From contig NZ_CP042914.1 in assembly GCF_008065135.1 (NCBI RefSeq), forward strand, positions 3,887,404-3,951,403: DNA of 64,000 nucleotides, given 5' to 3'. A program made the translations under genes and the position numbers. The notes beneath the pieces are model-generated. The model searched no databases. It saw only the letters and a program-made list of their open reading frames with translations, and had not been told where the DNA came from. This DNA is from Roseimaritima ulvae (lineage in GTDB: Bacteria > Planctomycetota > Planctomycetia > Pirellulales > Pirellulaceae). Every line of letters begins with the position of its first letter. The stretch's first letter is position 1. Of the stretch, positions 44,592 to 56,300 are shown one piece after another.

Positions 44592-46973
44592 TCATGCAGC
44601 GGAGTGGAACACCGAGAACATGCTCCGGCTGCAAAGGATGCTGATGGCTTCGATTTCGTCTTTGTTGTCTTCGATGAATTGCTGGAAATCACTAATCAGC
44701 GATTGGGCTCGCTCTTGGCTGGCCAGATCGTAGCCTGCATGCACCAGCGTGTCAGGAGTGGACTCGTCGATAATCTGCTCGCTGATCCGTAACAATAGCT
44801 CGCGAAGCTTCGGGTCGTGGAACGGTTTTAATGCCTGACGCATCCGTTCTTCTTCGATGCGTTTGAGCGTTGCTTCGTCAAGCTCGCTCCTTTCGGCACT
44901 CAGCCCAAGTGCTGGATCAGAGCTGTTTCCAGTGATGATGTTCCCGTCATCGGTTTTGACAAGTGTCGATGCCACCACCTGATTCGGATCGGTGCTGTCG
45001 ATCAAAGTCTTCGCGATCTCGCCAAGCGACTGATGACCGGTAAGTCGATCGAACTCTTCGTGCCAGGCTTTGTTTTGACGGGCGGCGATTCGCGTTAAAC
45101 GTGCGGCCAAGGTTGATGTGATGTCGGGATGCACGACGCCTTTCTTGACGTCATCTAGAATCTGCTTCATCGACGCCGACGGTTTTCGCTCCAGCGGTTT
45201 CGAGACGGATTTGTCACGATCACAGACGCCCACGGCATCGACGATCACGAAGCGTGTTTTGTGGCAGGCATCAGGTGTCACACTTCGCAAGCGGTCCGCG
45301 TCGATTACGCGGCTACCGCGACCTTTCATTTGCTCGAAGTAGGCCCACGAGTTGATGTTCCGCATGAACAGCAAGCACTCGAGCGGTTTAACGTCCGTAC
45401 CGGTCGCGATCATGTCGACCGTGACCGCGATCCGAGGGTTGTAAGAGTTGCGAAATTCCGCCAGCAGTTCCTTGGGTTTCTTGCCCGTCGTTTTCGAGGT
45501 GATCTTTTGGCAAAAGTCGTTACCCTTGCCGAATTCTTCCCGGATGATCTTGACGATGTCCTCGGCATGATTGTCGTTCTTGGCAAAAACCAGCGTCTTT
45601 GGCACGTGCTCGCGATGAGGGAATATCTCTGTGAACAGCCGATCGCGGAAGGTTTGAATGACAAGCCGTATTTGTGCTTTGGAGACAACGGTTCGGTCGA
45701 GCTGTTCTCCGCTGTACGTGATTTCTTCGTCAAGCTCTTTGTAAACGGTTGCTCGCGTCCGCCGGTCGCGGTGCGGAACAAAGAATCCAGGCTCTTTGTC
45801 TAGCTTTGCGCCTTCGGATGTGATTTGAGTGCGGATCGCGTAGACGTCAAATCCCACGTTGACGTTGTCGGCAACGGCGGCTTCATGGCCGTATTGCTCC
45901 ACAAGGTTTCCATTGAAGAAGCCGAGCGTTTGTTTGGTCGGTGTGGCGGTTAACCCGATAGTGAATGCGTCAAAGTAGTCGAGTACCTGGCGCCATTGGT
46001 TGTAAATGCTGCGGTGGCATTCGTCGACGACGATAAAATCAAAGGTCTCGATGGGGATATCCGCATTGTAGACGACTGGTAGGGCTTCTTTGACGAGCGG
46101 ACTGGAGGATTCAAACGCGGATTCTTCTTCGCGGTCGGCGTCAAAGTCTTCTTCGCCTTGCAACATCGAGTAGAGCCGCTGGATTGTGGTGATAACGACT
46201 TTGGCGGAGCTGGAGATCGTGTTTCCGGTCAGTCGCTGAACGCCGTACTCCTCGGTGAATTTCAGGTTGTTGTAGGGGCTCGTGTAGAGTTGATATTCGT
46301 TCTCGGTTTGCTCACCCAAGTTGTTGCGGTCGACCAAGAACAGCACCCGTTTGGCACCAGCGAATTTTATCAAACGGTAGATGAACGAGATCGAAGTGAA
46401 AGTCTTGCCGCTGCCCATCGTCATTTGAATGAGGGCGCGCGGGCGATTCTGCGCGAGTGATGTTTCAAGATTGGTGATGGCGCGAATTTGAACCGGCCAC
46501 AGCTTTCCTTCCTTCAGCTCAGGCATCGCTTGCAGTCGAGCGCGAAGTTGTCCCTCGGCGCCAAGATCGACCAGGCGACGTAGTTCTTCCGGCTGATGAA
46601 AGTTGAATACTTCACGGCTGCGTGGGGCCGGATTGATGTTGTTCGTGAACCGAGTCACCTTGCCCGTCGTTTCGTACGCAAACGGAATTGGTATCGCATA
46701 GTGAGGTATGCTGGGGTCGAGTCCTTGGGTGTATTTCGCGGACTGAATCTCGACTCCAGTGAGCGTGTGTTGCTCGGGCTTGGCTTCCACGACGCCGATC
46801 ACTTTGCCATCGACGTACAACGCATAGTCAGCCGTACCGGTTTTGAGGGGGAATTCACGAATGGCTACGCCACGACCAGCAGAAATATTCATCTCCGCAT
46901 GGTTTTGCACGACCCATCCAGCAGCGTGCAGATTGCGGTCGATGTTCTGTCGTGCCAGTTGTTCCGGTGTCAC
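44592..46973 (-). CDS. hsdR: Type I restriction subunit HsdR, C-terminally truncated
   Basis: About 793 residues from the GTG at 46973 (VTPEQLARQNIDRNLHAAGW, the usual family start); an ATG at 47072 would add 33 residues. Counting from that ATG, nuclease residues are D82, E96 and K98 (ADYALYVDGK...VVEAKPE), Walker A is MGSGKT at 219-224, and the helicase motif VVDECHRS follows. IATGTDVKPLECLLFMRNINSWAYFEQMKGRGSR holds motifs V and VI. The EcoEI-type C-terminal domain begins (SLISDFQQFIEDNKDEIEAISIL) but breaks off at CSR and ends after nine unrelated residues. Roughly 100-150 residues are missing, exactly where the PNP-STAND cassette begins. Without this domain and HsdS, assembly into a restriction complex is doubtful. 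Confidence 0.85.
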   Translation of the reverse strand: MTPEQLARQNIDRNLHAAGWVVQNHAEMNISAGRGVAIREFPLKTGTADYALYVDGKVIGVVEAKPEQHTLTGVEIQSAKYTQGLDPSIPHYAIPIPFAYETTGKVTRFTNNINPAPRSREVFNFHQPEELRRLVDLGAEGQLRARLQAMPELKEGKLWPVQIRAITNLETSLAQNRPRALIQMTMGSGKTFTSISFIYRLIKFAGAKRVLFLVDRNNLGEQTENEYQLYTSPYNNLKFTEEYGVQRLTGNTISSSAKVVITTIQRLYSMLQGEEDFDADREEESAFESSSPLVKEALPVVYNADIPIETFDFIVVDECHRSIYNQWRQVLDYFDAFTIGLTATPTKQTLGFFNGNLVEQYGHEAAVADNVNVGFDVYAIRTQITSEGAKLDKEPGFFVPHRDRRTRATVYKELDEEITYSGEQLDRTVVSKAQIRLVIQTFRDRLFTEIFPHREHVPKTLVFAKNDNHAEDIVKIIREEFGKGNDFCQKITSKTTGKKPKELLAEFRNSYNPRIAVTVDMIATGTDVKPLECLLFMRNINSWAYFEQMKGRGSRVIDADRLRSVTPDACHKTRFVIVDAVGVCDRDKSVSKPLERKPSASMKQILDDVKKGVVHPDITSTLAARLTRIAARQNKAWHEEFDRLTGHQSLGEIAKTLIDSTDPNQVVASTLVKTDDGNIITGNSSDPALGLSAERSELDEATLKRIEEERMRQALKPFHDPKLRELLLRISEQIIDESTPDTLVHAGYDLASQERAQSLISDFQQFIEDNKDEIEAISILCSRSMFSVFHSAA

Positions 46974-47255
46974 GCTACAAAGCTGCCCATAAGGTTCACT
47001 CAAATTGACCCAAAAGTTTGATAAGGATACATTCTGCGGAGAGGATTCGCAATCAAGGGAGGTAAGCGACATGCACTTCGGTGATTACCCGTCGGAGACG
47101 TTTTTTCACAAACTGGCGGACAAAGTTCCGAGCTCGATTCGAAAACGAATTCGTCAACGGTCCGCCTTGTTTCGCAAGTGAGCGGCGATGGACAAGCAGA
47201 CGCTTGATGCACCGGAGTCGTCGATCGGATTAGAGGGATAACGAGGTTGATCGCA

Positions 47256-48197
47256 ATGGGGGCAATTTTGAGCTGGTTCGCGGTTTTTTTAGGCCCGGTG
47301 TTGGTGTGTCTGCTGGGCATGTTGCCATTGTTGGTTTGTGTCGCCTATTGGCGTCGACTGCAGTCACAGAAGACTCGCCAGAACCCTCTAACGCGGAAAC
47401 TGTTACGCAGCCCCGGTCATTCACTGCGCAAAAAAATTGATGATCTTGATATCGAAGTGGATGCGATACTCTCCGCATGGATCTTGCTTCCTCCGCTCCT
47501 CTGTCTGGTACATGTGTCGGATTCGTATTTTCGTGGAACTCCTGAAAGCGCCGATCGAGTCGTCATGGGTATGTTCGCTGCAATTGGCATTTCCCTGGTG
47601 ATTGGTCGCACGCTTTTCAAAAGATTCGACGAGCTGCGCCAGTTCAAGCTTGGGCTGGAGGGTGAACTGGCGACGGGCCAAGAGCTAGACCAGTTGATGC
47701 TAGAGGGGTGTAGAGTGTTCCATGACATCCCATTTCCATACGGCAACATTGACCATGTCGTGGTCAGTCGCAGCGGCGTGTTTACTGTCAATACGAAGAT
47801 GCGAGGCAAGCCGAAGGAAGGGGAAGGGAAGGCAGAGATCGTTGTGGATCACGAGAAAGACGAGATCCGATTCCCTGACTTCAAATGGCGAATTCCCAAC
47901 AGGCAACTTGAAACGGAAGCTCGTTGGCTCTCGCAGCACCTGTCTGCGGCAATGGGTGAGACCATCATAGCTGAGCCCGTCTTGGCTCTTCCCGGCTGGT
48001 ACATCTCGAACCGAATCGGCCGCGGCAACGTGTTCGTCATCAATCCGGTCAAACCCAAGCGGTTCTTCGTCCATTCGAGGCAGGTGCTCTCAGATACACG
48101 CGTCAGCCAATTGGCCCATCATTTGGAGCAATTGTGCCGCGATGTGCAGCCCTCATTCCGCGAAGATCCAAGCTGGGAAACACCTCCTTCAAGCTGA
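47256..48197 (+). CDS. Membrane-anchored NERD-domain protein
   Basis: 313 residues. The N-terminal membrane helix (FAVFLGPVLVCLLGMLPLLVCVAYW) is followed by a second hydrophobic pair (~residues 70-115). The NERD domain runs from about 130: LGLEGELATGQELDQLMLEGCRVFHDIPFPYGNIDHVVVSRSGVFTVNTKMRGKP, with the G-x-x-x-Y/F-G-N-I-D-H core and the K of the E/T-x-K position. NERD is a nuclease-related, restriction-like fold. It is divergent from hsdR, 280 bp away, and may belong to the same defence island. I chose ATG 47256 because GAGG lies nine bases upstream; TTG 47247 is the alternative. Confidence 0.82.
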   Translation: MGAILSWFAVFLGPVLVCLLGMLPLLVCVAYWRRLQSQKTRQNPLTRKLLRSPGHSLRKKIDDLDIEVDAILSAWILLPPLLCLVHVSDSYFRGTPESADRVVMGMFAAIGISLVIGRTLFKRFDELRQFKLGLEGELATGQELDQLMLEGCRVFHDIPFPYGNIDHVVVSRSGVFTVNTKMRGKPKEGEGKAEIVVDHEKDEIRFPDFKWRIPNRQLETEARWLSQHLSAAMGETIIAEPVLALPGWYISNRIGRGNVFVINPVKPKRFFVHSRQVLSDTRVSQLAHHLEQLCRDVQPSFREDPSWETPPSS

Positions 48198-48199
48198 AC

Positions 48200-48311
48200 G
48201 CAAATGGGGACCGCAAATGGGGACATGAACCAAGCCTGCACGCATCGATTGCTAGCAGCGGACGGGGGCAGGTTGCGAATGGAAAGAGAAGGTCCATGTC
48301 CCCATTTGCCT
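48200..48311. repeat. Palindromic element with 15-bp perfect inverted repeats
   Basis: GCAAATGGGGACATG at 48213-48227 is exactly inverted at 48295-48309. A partial direct copy (CGCAAATGGGGAC) precedes it at 48200-48212 and CCCATTTGCC follows. The spacer is 67 bp with no coding capacity. It separates the converging NERD and PEP-CTERM genes and may be a small non-autonomous element. Confidence 0.75.
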
Positions 48312-48333
48312 CTCCCATTTGCCTCTTCTCTTC

Positions 48334-49002
48334 TCATGCGACGGACCGCGCGTGGGCAGGGCAAACACATTGCTTTCTAAACCGGAGTACGGCGAGGCAC
48401 GCGATTGCGAAACCAAAGATCACGGCACTGCTCGGTTCGGGGACAGAGCTGTTTGTGATGGCGCTGGTTGTGATCGTCGCGAAACCGTCGGTCGTCAGCG
48501 CATCCAACTCCATTCCCCAGCCTGAAACCAGATCGGCCGTGGAGGGATCGAAGTCGGTGGCACGCAGGTTAGTGACCTCTCCGGGAACGCTGCCCGCCGT
48601 AAAGGTCAGCGTCCCCAACAGAATGCTGTTGCCAAAAATTGGCGCAAACGGACCGGCAACGCTGTCCACAAAACCCGCACTGATGCCGGGATCGAGGCTC
48701 AGATCAGGTCCCAACAGCATGTCGTCGAAGGCCGCCGACGGTTGTATGTCGGCCAACGACCCAACGGTCGCCGGATCGGTTGGCGGTGTGTCGTTGAAGA
48801 ACACTCGGACGCCGCCGGTGAACAGACCGTCGGTGGTGAGCACGGTGTCCGGATTCGTTTGCGTGAGGAAGATCTGTGTCTCGACGGTCGCACCGGGCTG
48901 AACCACGTAGTTTGCCTGGTCGAAGGAAAATATCAGTGCGGCTGACGCGGACGGACTGGTCAACATGGTCAGCATCAATAACAGTAAAGCGGTTCGTTTC
49001 AT
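48334..49002 (-). CDS. PEP-CTERM-anchored exported protein
   Basis: 222 residues. A signal peptide (MKRTALLLLMLTMLTSPSASA) starts at 49002, with AGGAG eight bases upstream. The middle is a beta-rich domain similar to cohesin-like/PEP-CTERM sorting-domain proteins (FSFDQANYVVQPGATVETQIFLTQTNP). The C-terminus has VPEPSSAVIFGFAIACLAVLRFRK, the sorting signal: V-P-E-P, a membrane helix and basic residues, processed by an exosortase. The tail after RFRK (QCVCPAHARSVA) is unusual and may come from read-in of flanking sequence. It lies just downstream of the giant surface protein gene on the same strand. Confidence 0.86.
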   Translation of the reverse strand: MKRTALLLLMLTMLTSPSASAALIFSFDQANYVVQPGATVETQIFLTQTNPDTVLTTDGLFTGGVRVFFNDTPPTDPATVGSLADIQPSAAFDDMLLGPDLSLDPGISAGFVDSVAGPFAPIFGNSILLGTLTFTAGSVPGEVTNLRATDFDPSTADLVSGWGMELDALTTDGFATITTSAITNSSVPEPSSAVIFGFAIACLAVLRFRKQCVCPAHARSVA

Positions 49003-49103
49003 TGGTGGGCTCCTGAACATCAGCGGATGTGCTCTCTGGAAGGTGATTGTGGTGGCGCCCGACGTGGCCGCGTTCGAAGGGTTCGTGTTGGCTTTCCATT
49101 CGA

Positions 49104-50392
49104 TCATGGATGAAGGATCCGGCGATAGTTGGATTGAAATGACTGGAAGTCGTGGATGTCGACTTCTCCGTCGCCGTCAAAGTCCAACGCAGAATTGAAC
49201 CCTGTGTCGCCGATGCCGCGGGCGTAGGTTTGCAGCAGGAACCAGTAGTCTCGACGGTCAACGTCCCGGTCTCCGTCTGCGTCACCGAAGAGCCGGAAGA
49301 AATCGTCGGTGGCAGAGACGCCCGCCCGACCGTCCCCGTCACCGTCCAGAATGTTGCCAGAAGTGTCCGTGACCTGAGTGTCGATGACGTTCAGGGTGTA
49401 GTTCCCGTCCGGCAGGGACCCGCCAATGATCTCTGGTCCGCTAAAGGTTAATGTGGTGACCGTTTTTCCATCCACAATTTGTGAGGCCACCGTGGGCACG
49501 AACGACGTGTTCGTTGTCGTGTTCTGCACCGAGAACGAATTGGCGTCCACCGAGACGACCTCGCTGAAACGAACCGTGATTTCGGAGACCATGCTGCGCT
49601 GAGCATCACCACCGTTGATCTCGATGTCGACAGTTGGAGCAGTGATGTCGGCGACGCTGAACTCGGTCGCATCATCTTCGCCGGCTTCCGAAGGCACGCC
49701 ATTGCCGTTCGGGTCGGGATCGGATCCCGAGTCAGACCGATCGATAGAGGTCACGCTGCCGGGACCCGTTGACGTCACGGCAGACTGATTCGAGTAAACG
49801 CCGAATCCGCGACCTTGATCCGTGATGGTCGAGAGCGTCACAACGATCCGAATCTGCGCTGTCCCGCCCGACTGAAGTGTGCTGCCTGCGGACAGGAGTT
49901 CGGTGGTGCCGCTTCCGTCATACGCCGGGTTTAATGTCAAAGTGCCGGGATCGCTGACCAGTACGGGAGCCGATGCGAGCACGAAGTTGCCCGCGCCAAA
50001 CGTGTTGTCCAGATCGTTTACCAGCATCAGATTGCCGGCCACTTGCGTGCCGAAGTTCTCGACGAACACGTCGATCGTGATCTGATTTCCTGCGACCGTC
50101 ACCGTGTTTGCTGCACCCACAACTGCCGTGCTGCGGACCTCGAAGGCCCCCAAGTCGGGCACGGCATCGCGGGTCACGCCACGCTGATCCGTCAGGGGAG
50201 CGGCGGTGGCTGTGCCGGCGTTGATGGCGGGCGAACCGGGCAGCAGGGCATGCGTCGCGGTCGGACCGCCGTTGTTCTGCAGCGGGCCCAGCAACGGATC
50301 GCCGGTCAGGGTGTTCGAGAGTCCGGCGGGAATGTTACCGTCTCCAATCAGATTGTTCGCGCCCGTGATCGATCCCGGCCCGGTTGACGCAA
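49104..50392 (-). CDS. C-terminal part of the giant surface protein, with dockerin, out of frame
   Basis: This frame continues the homology of the upstream frame after a shift at about 50409-50411. It reads in the order NNLIGDGNIPAGLSNTLTGDPLLGPLQNNGGP and HALLPGSPAINAG (choice-of-anchor/beta-helix ending), a DUF11-like segment, an Ig-like segment with calcium-type acidic motifs, and a C-terminal type I dockerin: FGDADGDRDVDRRDYWFLLQTY and a second repeat, LDFDGDGEVDIHDFQSFQSNY. Dockerins pair with cohesins or close on themselves. It has no start of its own, so it should be translated only as part of the full protein. Confidence 0.8.
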
Positions 50393-53300
50393 TCAGATCG
50401 CCGCCAGAGGGCTGCCGGCCACGATCGTGTTCTGCAGCGTCGCTGTGCCTCCGTTGTTGTGAATGCCACCGCCCAGGGTGGCGGTGTTTCGGTGGATCGT
50501 GGTGTTGGTGATTGTCGCCGTGGTCCCGGATCCGAAATTCTCGATCGCCCCGCCCAAGTCCGCTTGGTTGTCAGTGAACGTAGCGTTCGCCAGCAGCAGG
50601 TTGCCGTAATTGATGATCGCGCCACCACCATTGCTGGCCGAGTTCCCCGCGAAGGTTGACTCGCTGATCGTGGCGGATCCGAAGACGCGGACCGCTCCGC
50701 CGTTGAACCCAGCTTGGTTGGCCAGGAACGACGAGCGGCGAACGGTCAGCGCCCCATCCGAGTTGATCGCCGCACCGAGAAATGCCACGTTTGCGGTAAA
50801 GACCGAGTCGACAATCTGAAGATTGGCGCTGTTGAGGATCGCGCCGCCGGCGTCACTGGCCGGCGTCTGACCGCGTGTGAAGGTCAAGCCCTGCAAAGTG
50901 ACGTCGCCGGCCGATCCGGGGATGTTGAAGAGTCTCGTCGATTCTTGCCCATCCAGGATGGTACTGGACGCTCCGTTGCCCGTGATCGTCAGATCTTCGG
51001 TGATCGTCAGTTCGCCGAGATTCAACGCCATCGTGTCGGGCGCGGCATCTAGGAAGTTCGTTCCACCAGATGCCGAACCATCACCAAACGTGATCGTGTC
51101 GGGGCCGGGAATGGCGTTGGCATTCAGGACCGCCTGTCGCAGCGACCCGGTGCCGCCGTCGGTATCGGTGGTCACGAGGAAACCGTTTTGAGCAATCGTG
51201 ACCGCGGCCGTATTAGCCGAACCATCGATGACGTAATTACCTGTGGCCAGGTCGAGTGTGATGGTCTCGTCGGCTTCGGCTTCGTCGGTGGCATCGGTAA
51301 GTGCGGTCAGCGTGATGTCGAGTGTCGGATCGCCGTCGGGGAACGTCACGGAGAAGTTGCCGCCGCTGACATCGATCGGCGGATTGGCACCGACGGTCAA
51401 TTCAAATTCGCTGTCCGCGGCGGTGCTGGTCCCGTTTCGCGTTAGATTGACGGTCAACGTCCCAAAGACATTGTTGCGTGTCAGGCGAACCGTGGCAGCG
51501 TCGTCTTCGGCAAGCGTGTCCGGAGCAACGTTGATAGCGACCAGGTTCTCGTCGTCGTCGGTGATCGTGCCCACTGCGGTGCCGTTGCCGATCATCACTC
51601 GGAAAGGATCAGCAACGTTGCTGAAACGAGCGTTGCTCAACGCCACATCGAAAGTCTCATCCAACTCGACAGTCGCGTCATCGGTGATGTTGAAAATGAC
51701 GTCGACCGACGTCTGGCCAGCCGTCAACGTGACATCCTGATCACCGCTGTCGAAATCCGTTCCTTCGCTGGCCGTACCCGAAGTGGTATTGAACTCCACC
51801 TGGATGTCCTTAGACGCTTCCAGGGTGGAGGTGATGGTGAAGGTGATCGTTCCATCACTCTCATTCACGTTCACATCATTGACCGACAACGAAGCCGTGT
51901 CATTGTCGGTGATCTGCATGGTAGCGGAGTTATTCGAGGCACCAAGGGTCAGTCCCCCGGAGGGATTGATCAACGAAATCGTCGCCGTCTCGGTTAACGC
52001 TTCAACGACCGAGTCGTCCTGAACGGTGAAGTCAACCTGGCCGGTGGTCTGACCGTCGAGGATCGTGATCGTTCGGGTCAGCGTATCGAAGTCAGCGGAC
52101 GTAATATCCGTACCCGTAACCATCACGTCGACCGTCTGATTGCCGACAACCGGCTTGTCGGCCGTGGCGGTGGCCACGACGACAGTTGCGCCGGCTTCGC
52201 TGCCGGTCGTATGAGAAAGCGAGAGTTCGACTCCGGGCGGCGGAGTGGTTTCGAACGCTCCCATGTCGACCGTGCTATTACGGATGCGGGCGAACCCGGG
52301 GCCGCGCTGGTCGGTGACCAGAGCGGTGCCGCCGGCCATACCGTCTTGGGTGGCGTTGGTGTTGTTGCCGGCGTCGATGGCCGGCGACCCCGCAATCAAC
52401 GCATGCGTCTGTGTCGGTCCGCCATTGTCGGCCAGGTTGACGTCGATCACCGCGCTGGCCACCACGCCAGTGATTTCACTGCCGAATCCGCTACTGCTGC
52501 CGACGTCACCAATGATGTTGGCTGCGTTGCTGGAGAAACTGCCCCCCACGTCGGGGTCCACCGCTGAATGGTTTCCGATGATGATCGTGTTGTTGACCGT
52601 GGTCGTCCCGTCGACGTTACGAATGCCGCCGCCCGCTGAGGTGGCGGTGTTTCGGTGGATCGTGGCGTTGGTGACTGTCGCGGTGGTCCCGGCTCCAAAA
52701 TTCTCGATCGCCCCGCCCGTGTCCGCCTGGTTGTCAGTAAACGTAGCGTTCGCAAGCCGCAGGCTGCCGTGATTGATGATCGCGCCACCGCCATTGCTGG
52801 CCGAGTTCCCCGCGAAGGTTGACTCGCTGATCGTGGCGGATCCGAAAACGCGGATCGCTCCACCGTTGAATCCTGCCTGGTTGGCCAGGAAAGACGAGCG
52901 GCGGACGGTCAGCGACGCGTCCGAGTTGATCGCCGCACCGAGATATGCCACGTTGGCGGTAAAGACCGAGTCGTCAATCTGAAGATTGGCACTGTTTGCG
53001 ATCGCGCCGCCGGCGTCATTGGCCGGCGCCTGACCGCGAGTGAAGGTCAATCCTTGCAAAGTGACGTCGCCGGCCGATCCGGGGATGTTGAAGAGTCTCG
53101 TCGATTCTTGCCCGTCAAGGATGGTACTGGACGCTCCGTTGCCCGTGACCGTCAGATCTTCCGTGATCACTAACTCGCTGTTCAACAATATCGTGTCGGG
53201 TGTGGCATCCAGAAAATTTGTTCCACCGCTGGATGATCCATCGCCAAACGTGATCGAATTGGCTCCGGCAGTGGCATTCGCATTCAAGACGGCTTGCCGT

Positions 53301-56300
53301 AGCGACCCGGTGCCGGCGTCGGCATCGGTCGTCACCAAGAAACCGTTTTGTCCAATGGTTGCGGATGCAGTACTCGCCGAACTGTCAATCAAATAGTCAC
53401 CCGACAGCAAGTTCAACAGGACCGTTTCCGATGTTTCCGCCTCGTCCGTTGCATCAATCTGTGCGGTCAGCGTGATGTCTAACGTCTCCTTGTCAGCCGG
53501 AATTGTTACAGAGAACGAACCGGTTGATAGATCAATGGCAGGACCGTTGCCAATGTGAAGTTGGTACTCCGCAATCGTGGCAGAACTAGCTCCAGCGACA
53601 GCGAGGTTCACCGTCATGGCCCCACCAACGTTCGCCCGGCTTAAGCGATAGGTGGCCGTATCGCCGCCTTCTTGAGCGTTTTCGTCTGGAGCGGAAAGGC
53701 CTACGGTTGTTAGTTGCCAGATGGATCCGAGTCCCGTATCCGAGCCGACGCGTTGGTAGATTGCACCGAGCGAATTCTGGGTTAAGACGATGCCGTCATC
53801 CGCCACGAGACTGACGCCAAAACCATCCGAATACACCGGCTGCTCGTCGCTGACCCAACGATAAATATATTTGTCGACTGTGTTCGGGCCGTCGGGACCA
53901 AGGAACCAAGTCGATCCATCGCCAGCGGTCACGGCATCGAGCAGCTTCCAAGTTGCGCCGATTCCATCGGCGGACCCTGGGCGAGTAAACACGGCGCCGT
54001 CTTCGTTTTGAACCAAAACCGTACCATCTAACGCCAATCCGATACGCACCGCCAAGCCACCCACATCTACGGGCTCTTCCCCCATCGCCGCACGCCAAAC
54101 TGGCTGATCGCCAACACCAAAATCCAGGAACCAAAGCGCGTCGTCCGCCGTGCGCACCCAAGGTCCGGTGAGCGTCGTCGATGCCGATGCAGTATTGTTG
54201 GTATTGTCCGAATCCGCTGTTGTCGACGAAACAGAAAAGTCGTTCGTAAAGGTTCCATTTTGCAGCGGTGAGGTAATGGTAAACGCGAGGTCTAACGTGC
54301 CCAGCACCCCTAAACTGCCGTGTTGGCATGTAACGATGCCGCTCGCCGCATCACAGGTCCAGTTGGCGTCCGATCCGCCAACGAACTGCGTACCAGCCGG
54401 CAATGCATAGGTTATCGTGACGTCATCCGCGGGTTCGGGGCCTGGATTCTCAACGCGTACGGTATATTCGAAATTGCTTCCGGCTTGGACGTAGGGATCC
54501 GTTGTCGCCGTGATGGAGAGATTCGCACCTTGCTCCGGAACAATCGACACTTGATAATCTTCGACTTCTCCGTCATCTGCGAAACCACCGGGCGTGGAAG
54601 AGTCGATGTTGTCCGTTGTGATTCGCAGACGGGCAAACGTTGTTCCTAGTGACACGTCCGTGGGAACCCGGGGAAATTCCAGCGTAACATTCTGTCCCTC
54701 GGTGCCGGCTGGAATATCGACCATGCCGTATTCGGAGGGATCAAAGCTGCCGTTTTGATCGTAGTCGATCCAACCTGCGAGCGTCGCAGCTTCGGAAGAC
54801 TTGTTCGTGACCTGCACTTCCACCTTAGGAATCGCGTTTAGGGAAACGGAACGCAGCCCCAACCATCCATCTTCGTCGTTATTGTTAAAGTCATCGTTGT
54901 CATCGGCCATTGCGTCGCCGGAGTCGCCGGTTCCGAGGGATCCAAAACCGTCAGGATCACTGTCCGGAATCAAACCGCCCAGGAAGACTTCCGCGTCGAT
55001 GACATGTTTCGGTCCTCCGCTCGAGTCGAGCGTCTTATACCTATCTGGTGCGTCGCCAAAATCGAAATCGAGCTGCGGCTGCCAGGACGCCAATCGAGAC
55101 AACGTGTTTGGATTTCCGTCGCCGTCCACGGCAACGCCTTCCGGAATCTGAAACGTGATAGTCTGGTCTAGTAAAGGTGCGGTGGGAGTTAGCTCGAGCA
55201 TGAATTCTCGTGGTCCACCGCTGAAATAGGTGACAGCCGCGTTTTGAACCATGGGCTCCGTCGGTTCAAAACCGAAAACGTCCTCGCTGAATGTCAGGTT
55301 CACCTGAATTGGGTCGTTCGTTCTGTACGTGAGGCTTGAAAGCGGGAACGTCGGAATCGGCCGCACGTTTTCAATGATGTACTCCTGGTTTTCGATGCTG
55401 GCCGGCCCCACCTCGATGGCGTTACCGAGGGTGTCGACGATGTCACTGCCCAGCTGAACTTCCAAGCCGAGCGTCCCGTTGCTGTTGTCCAGCCCATCGA
55501 CTGTAGCGACATAGGTTAAGCCTGGAGGCCCCAATGCGGCCGACGGGTCAGCGAGTTGAACCGCAGCCATTCTGGCATTGCTCGATGCCGTCCCTGTTAG
55601 CCGAAAGTCGCTGTTATCAACGTTCTCGATTGGCTCGGAGACAAATAGCAGGAAACGGACCTGGTCCGCGTTGGTGACTTGTTCGATTGGATCAAAACGC
55701 CTGATCGTTTCGACGCGTGGTCGACTCCGTTCCAACAAGTAGGTTTCGCTGATCGGTGCGACTGGGTTGACCAACGGATTTTGGGTCAGATCGGAAATTG
55801 TGGCGTTATCGACCAGTTCCAAACCAAGTTCTGAGCTAATAGACGGGAGATGGGAAACTCGAACGTCAAAAACTCCAGGCATGTCGGCGACGGCTTGGGG
55901 CGTATTAATTACTGCCTCAGTGCCAACGAGTCGCAAGTCGTCGGCGCCAAAATTCTCAACCTGCTCCGAGAACGTGACTCGAAATGTGACCGCATCGGCG
56001 CTAGTCGTCTGTTGAAGTGGACTCAGTCGTTCGATCGCTTGGATGTTCGGTGTTCCGCCCGTCACTGTGCGGTCGAGGAGGTCAAGCAATTCGTCGTTTA
56101 CCTGGAAAGCATAATCCCAACCCACAAGATTGATCCTCCCGCTTCCAAACGGAATTTCCGCTGCAGCAACCTGAACAAATACTGAATTTCGGTATTCGTA
56201 CGCTAACTTGCCTGATGGAGGCAGAGTGGACCAACCGGAGATGAAATGATCGGAGACCTCGACCGGCCCTCCTGCAAAGCTAGTTTCCCGTGCCTGTGGC

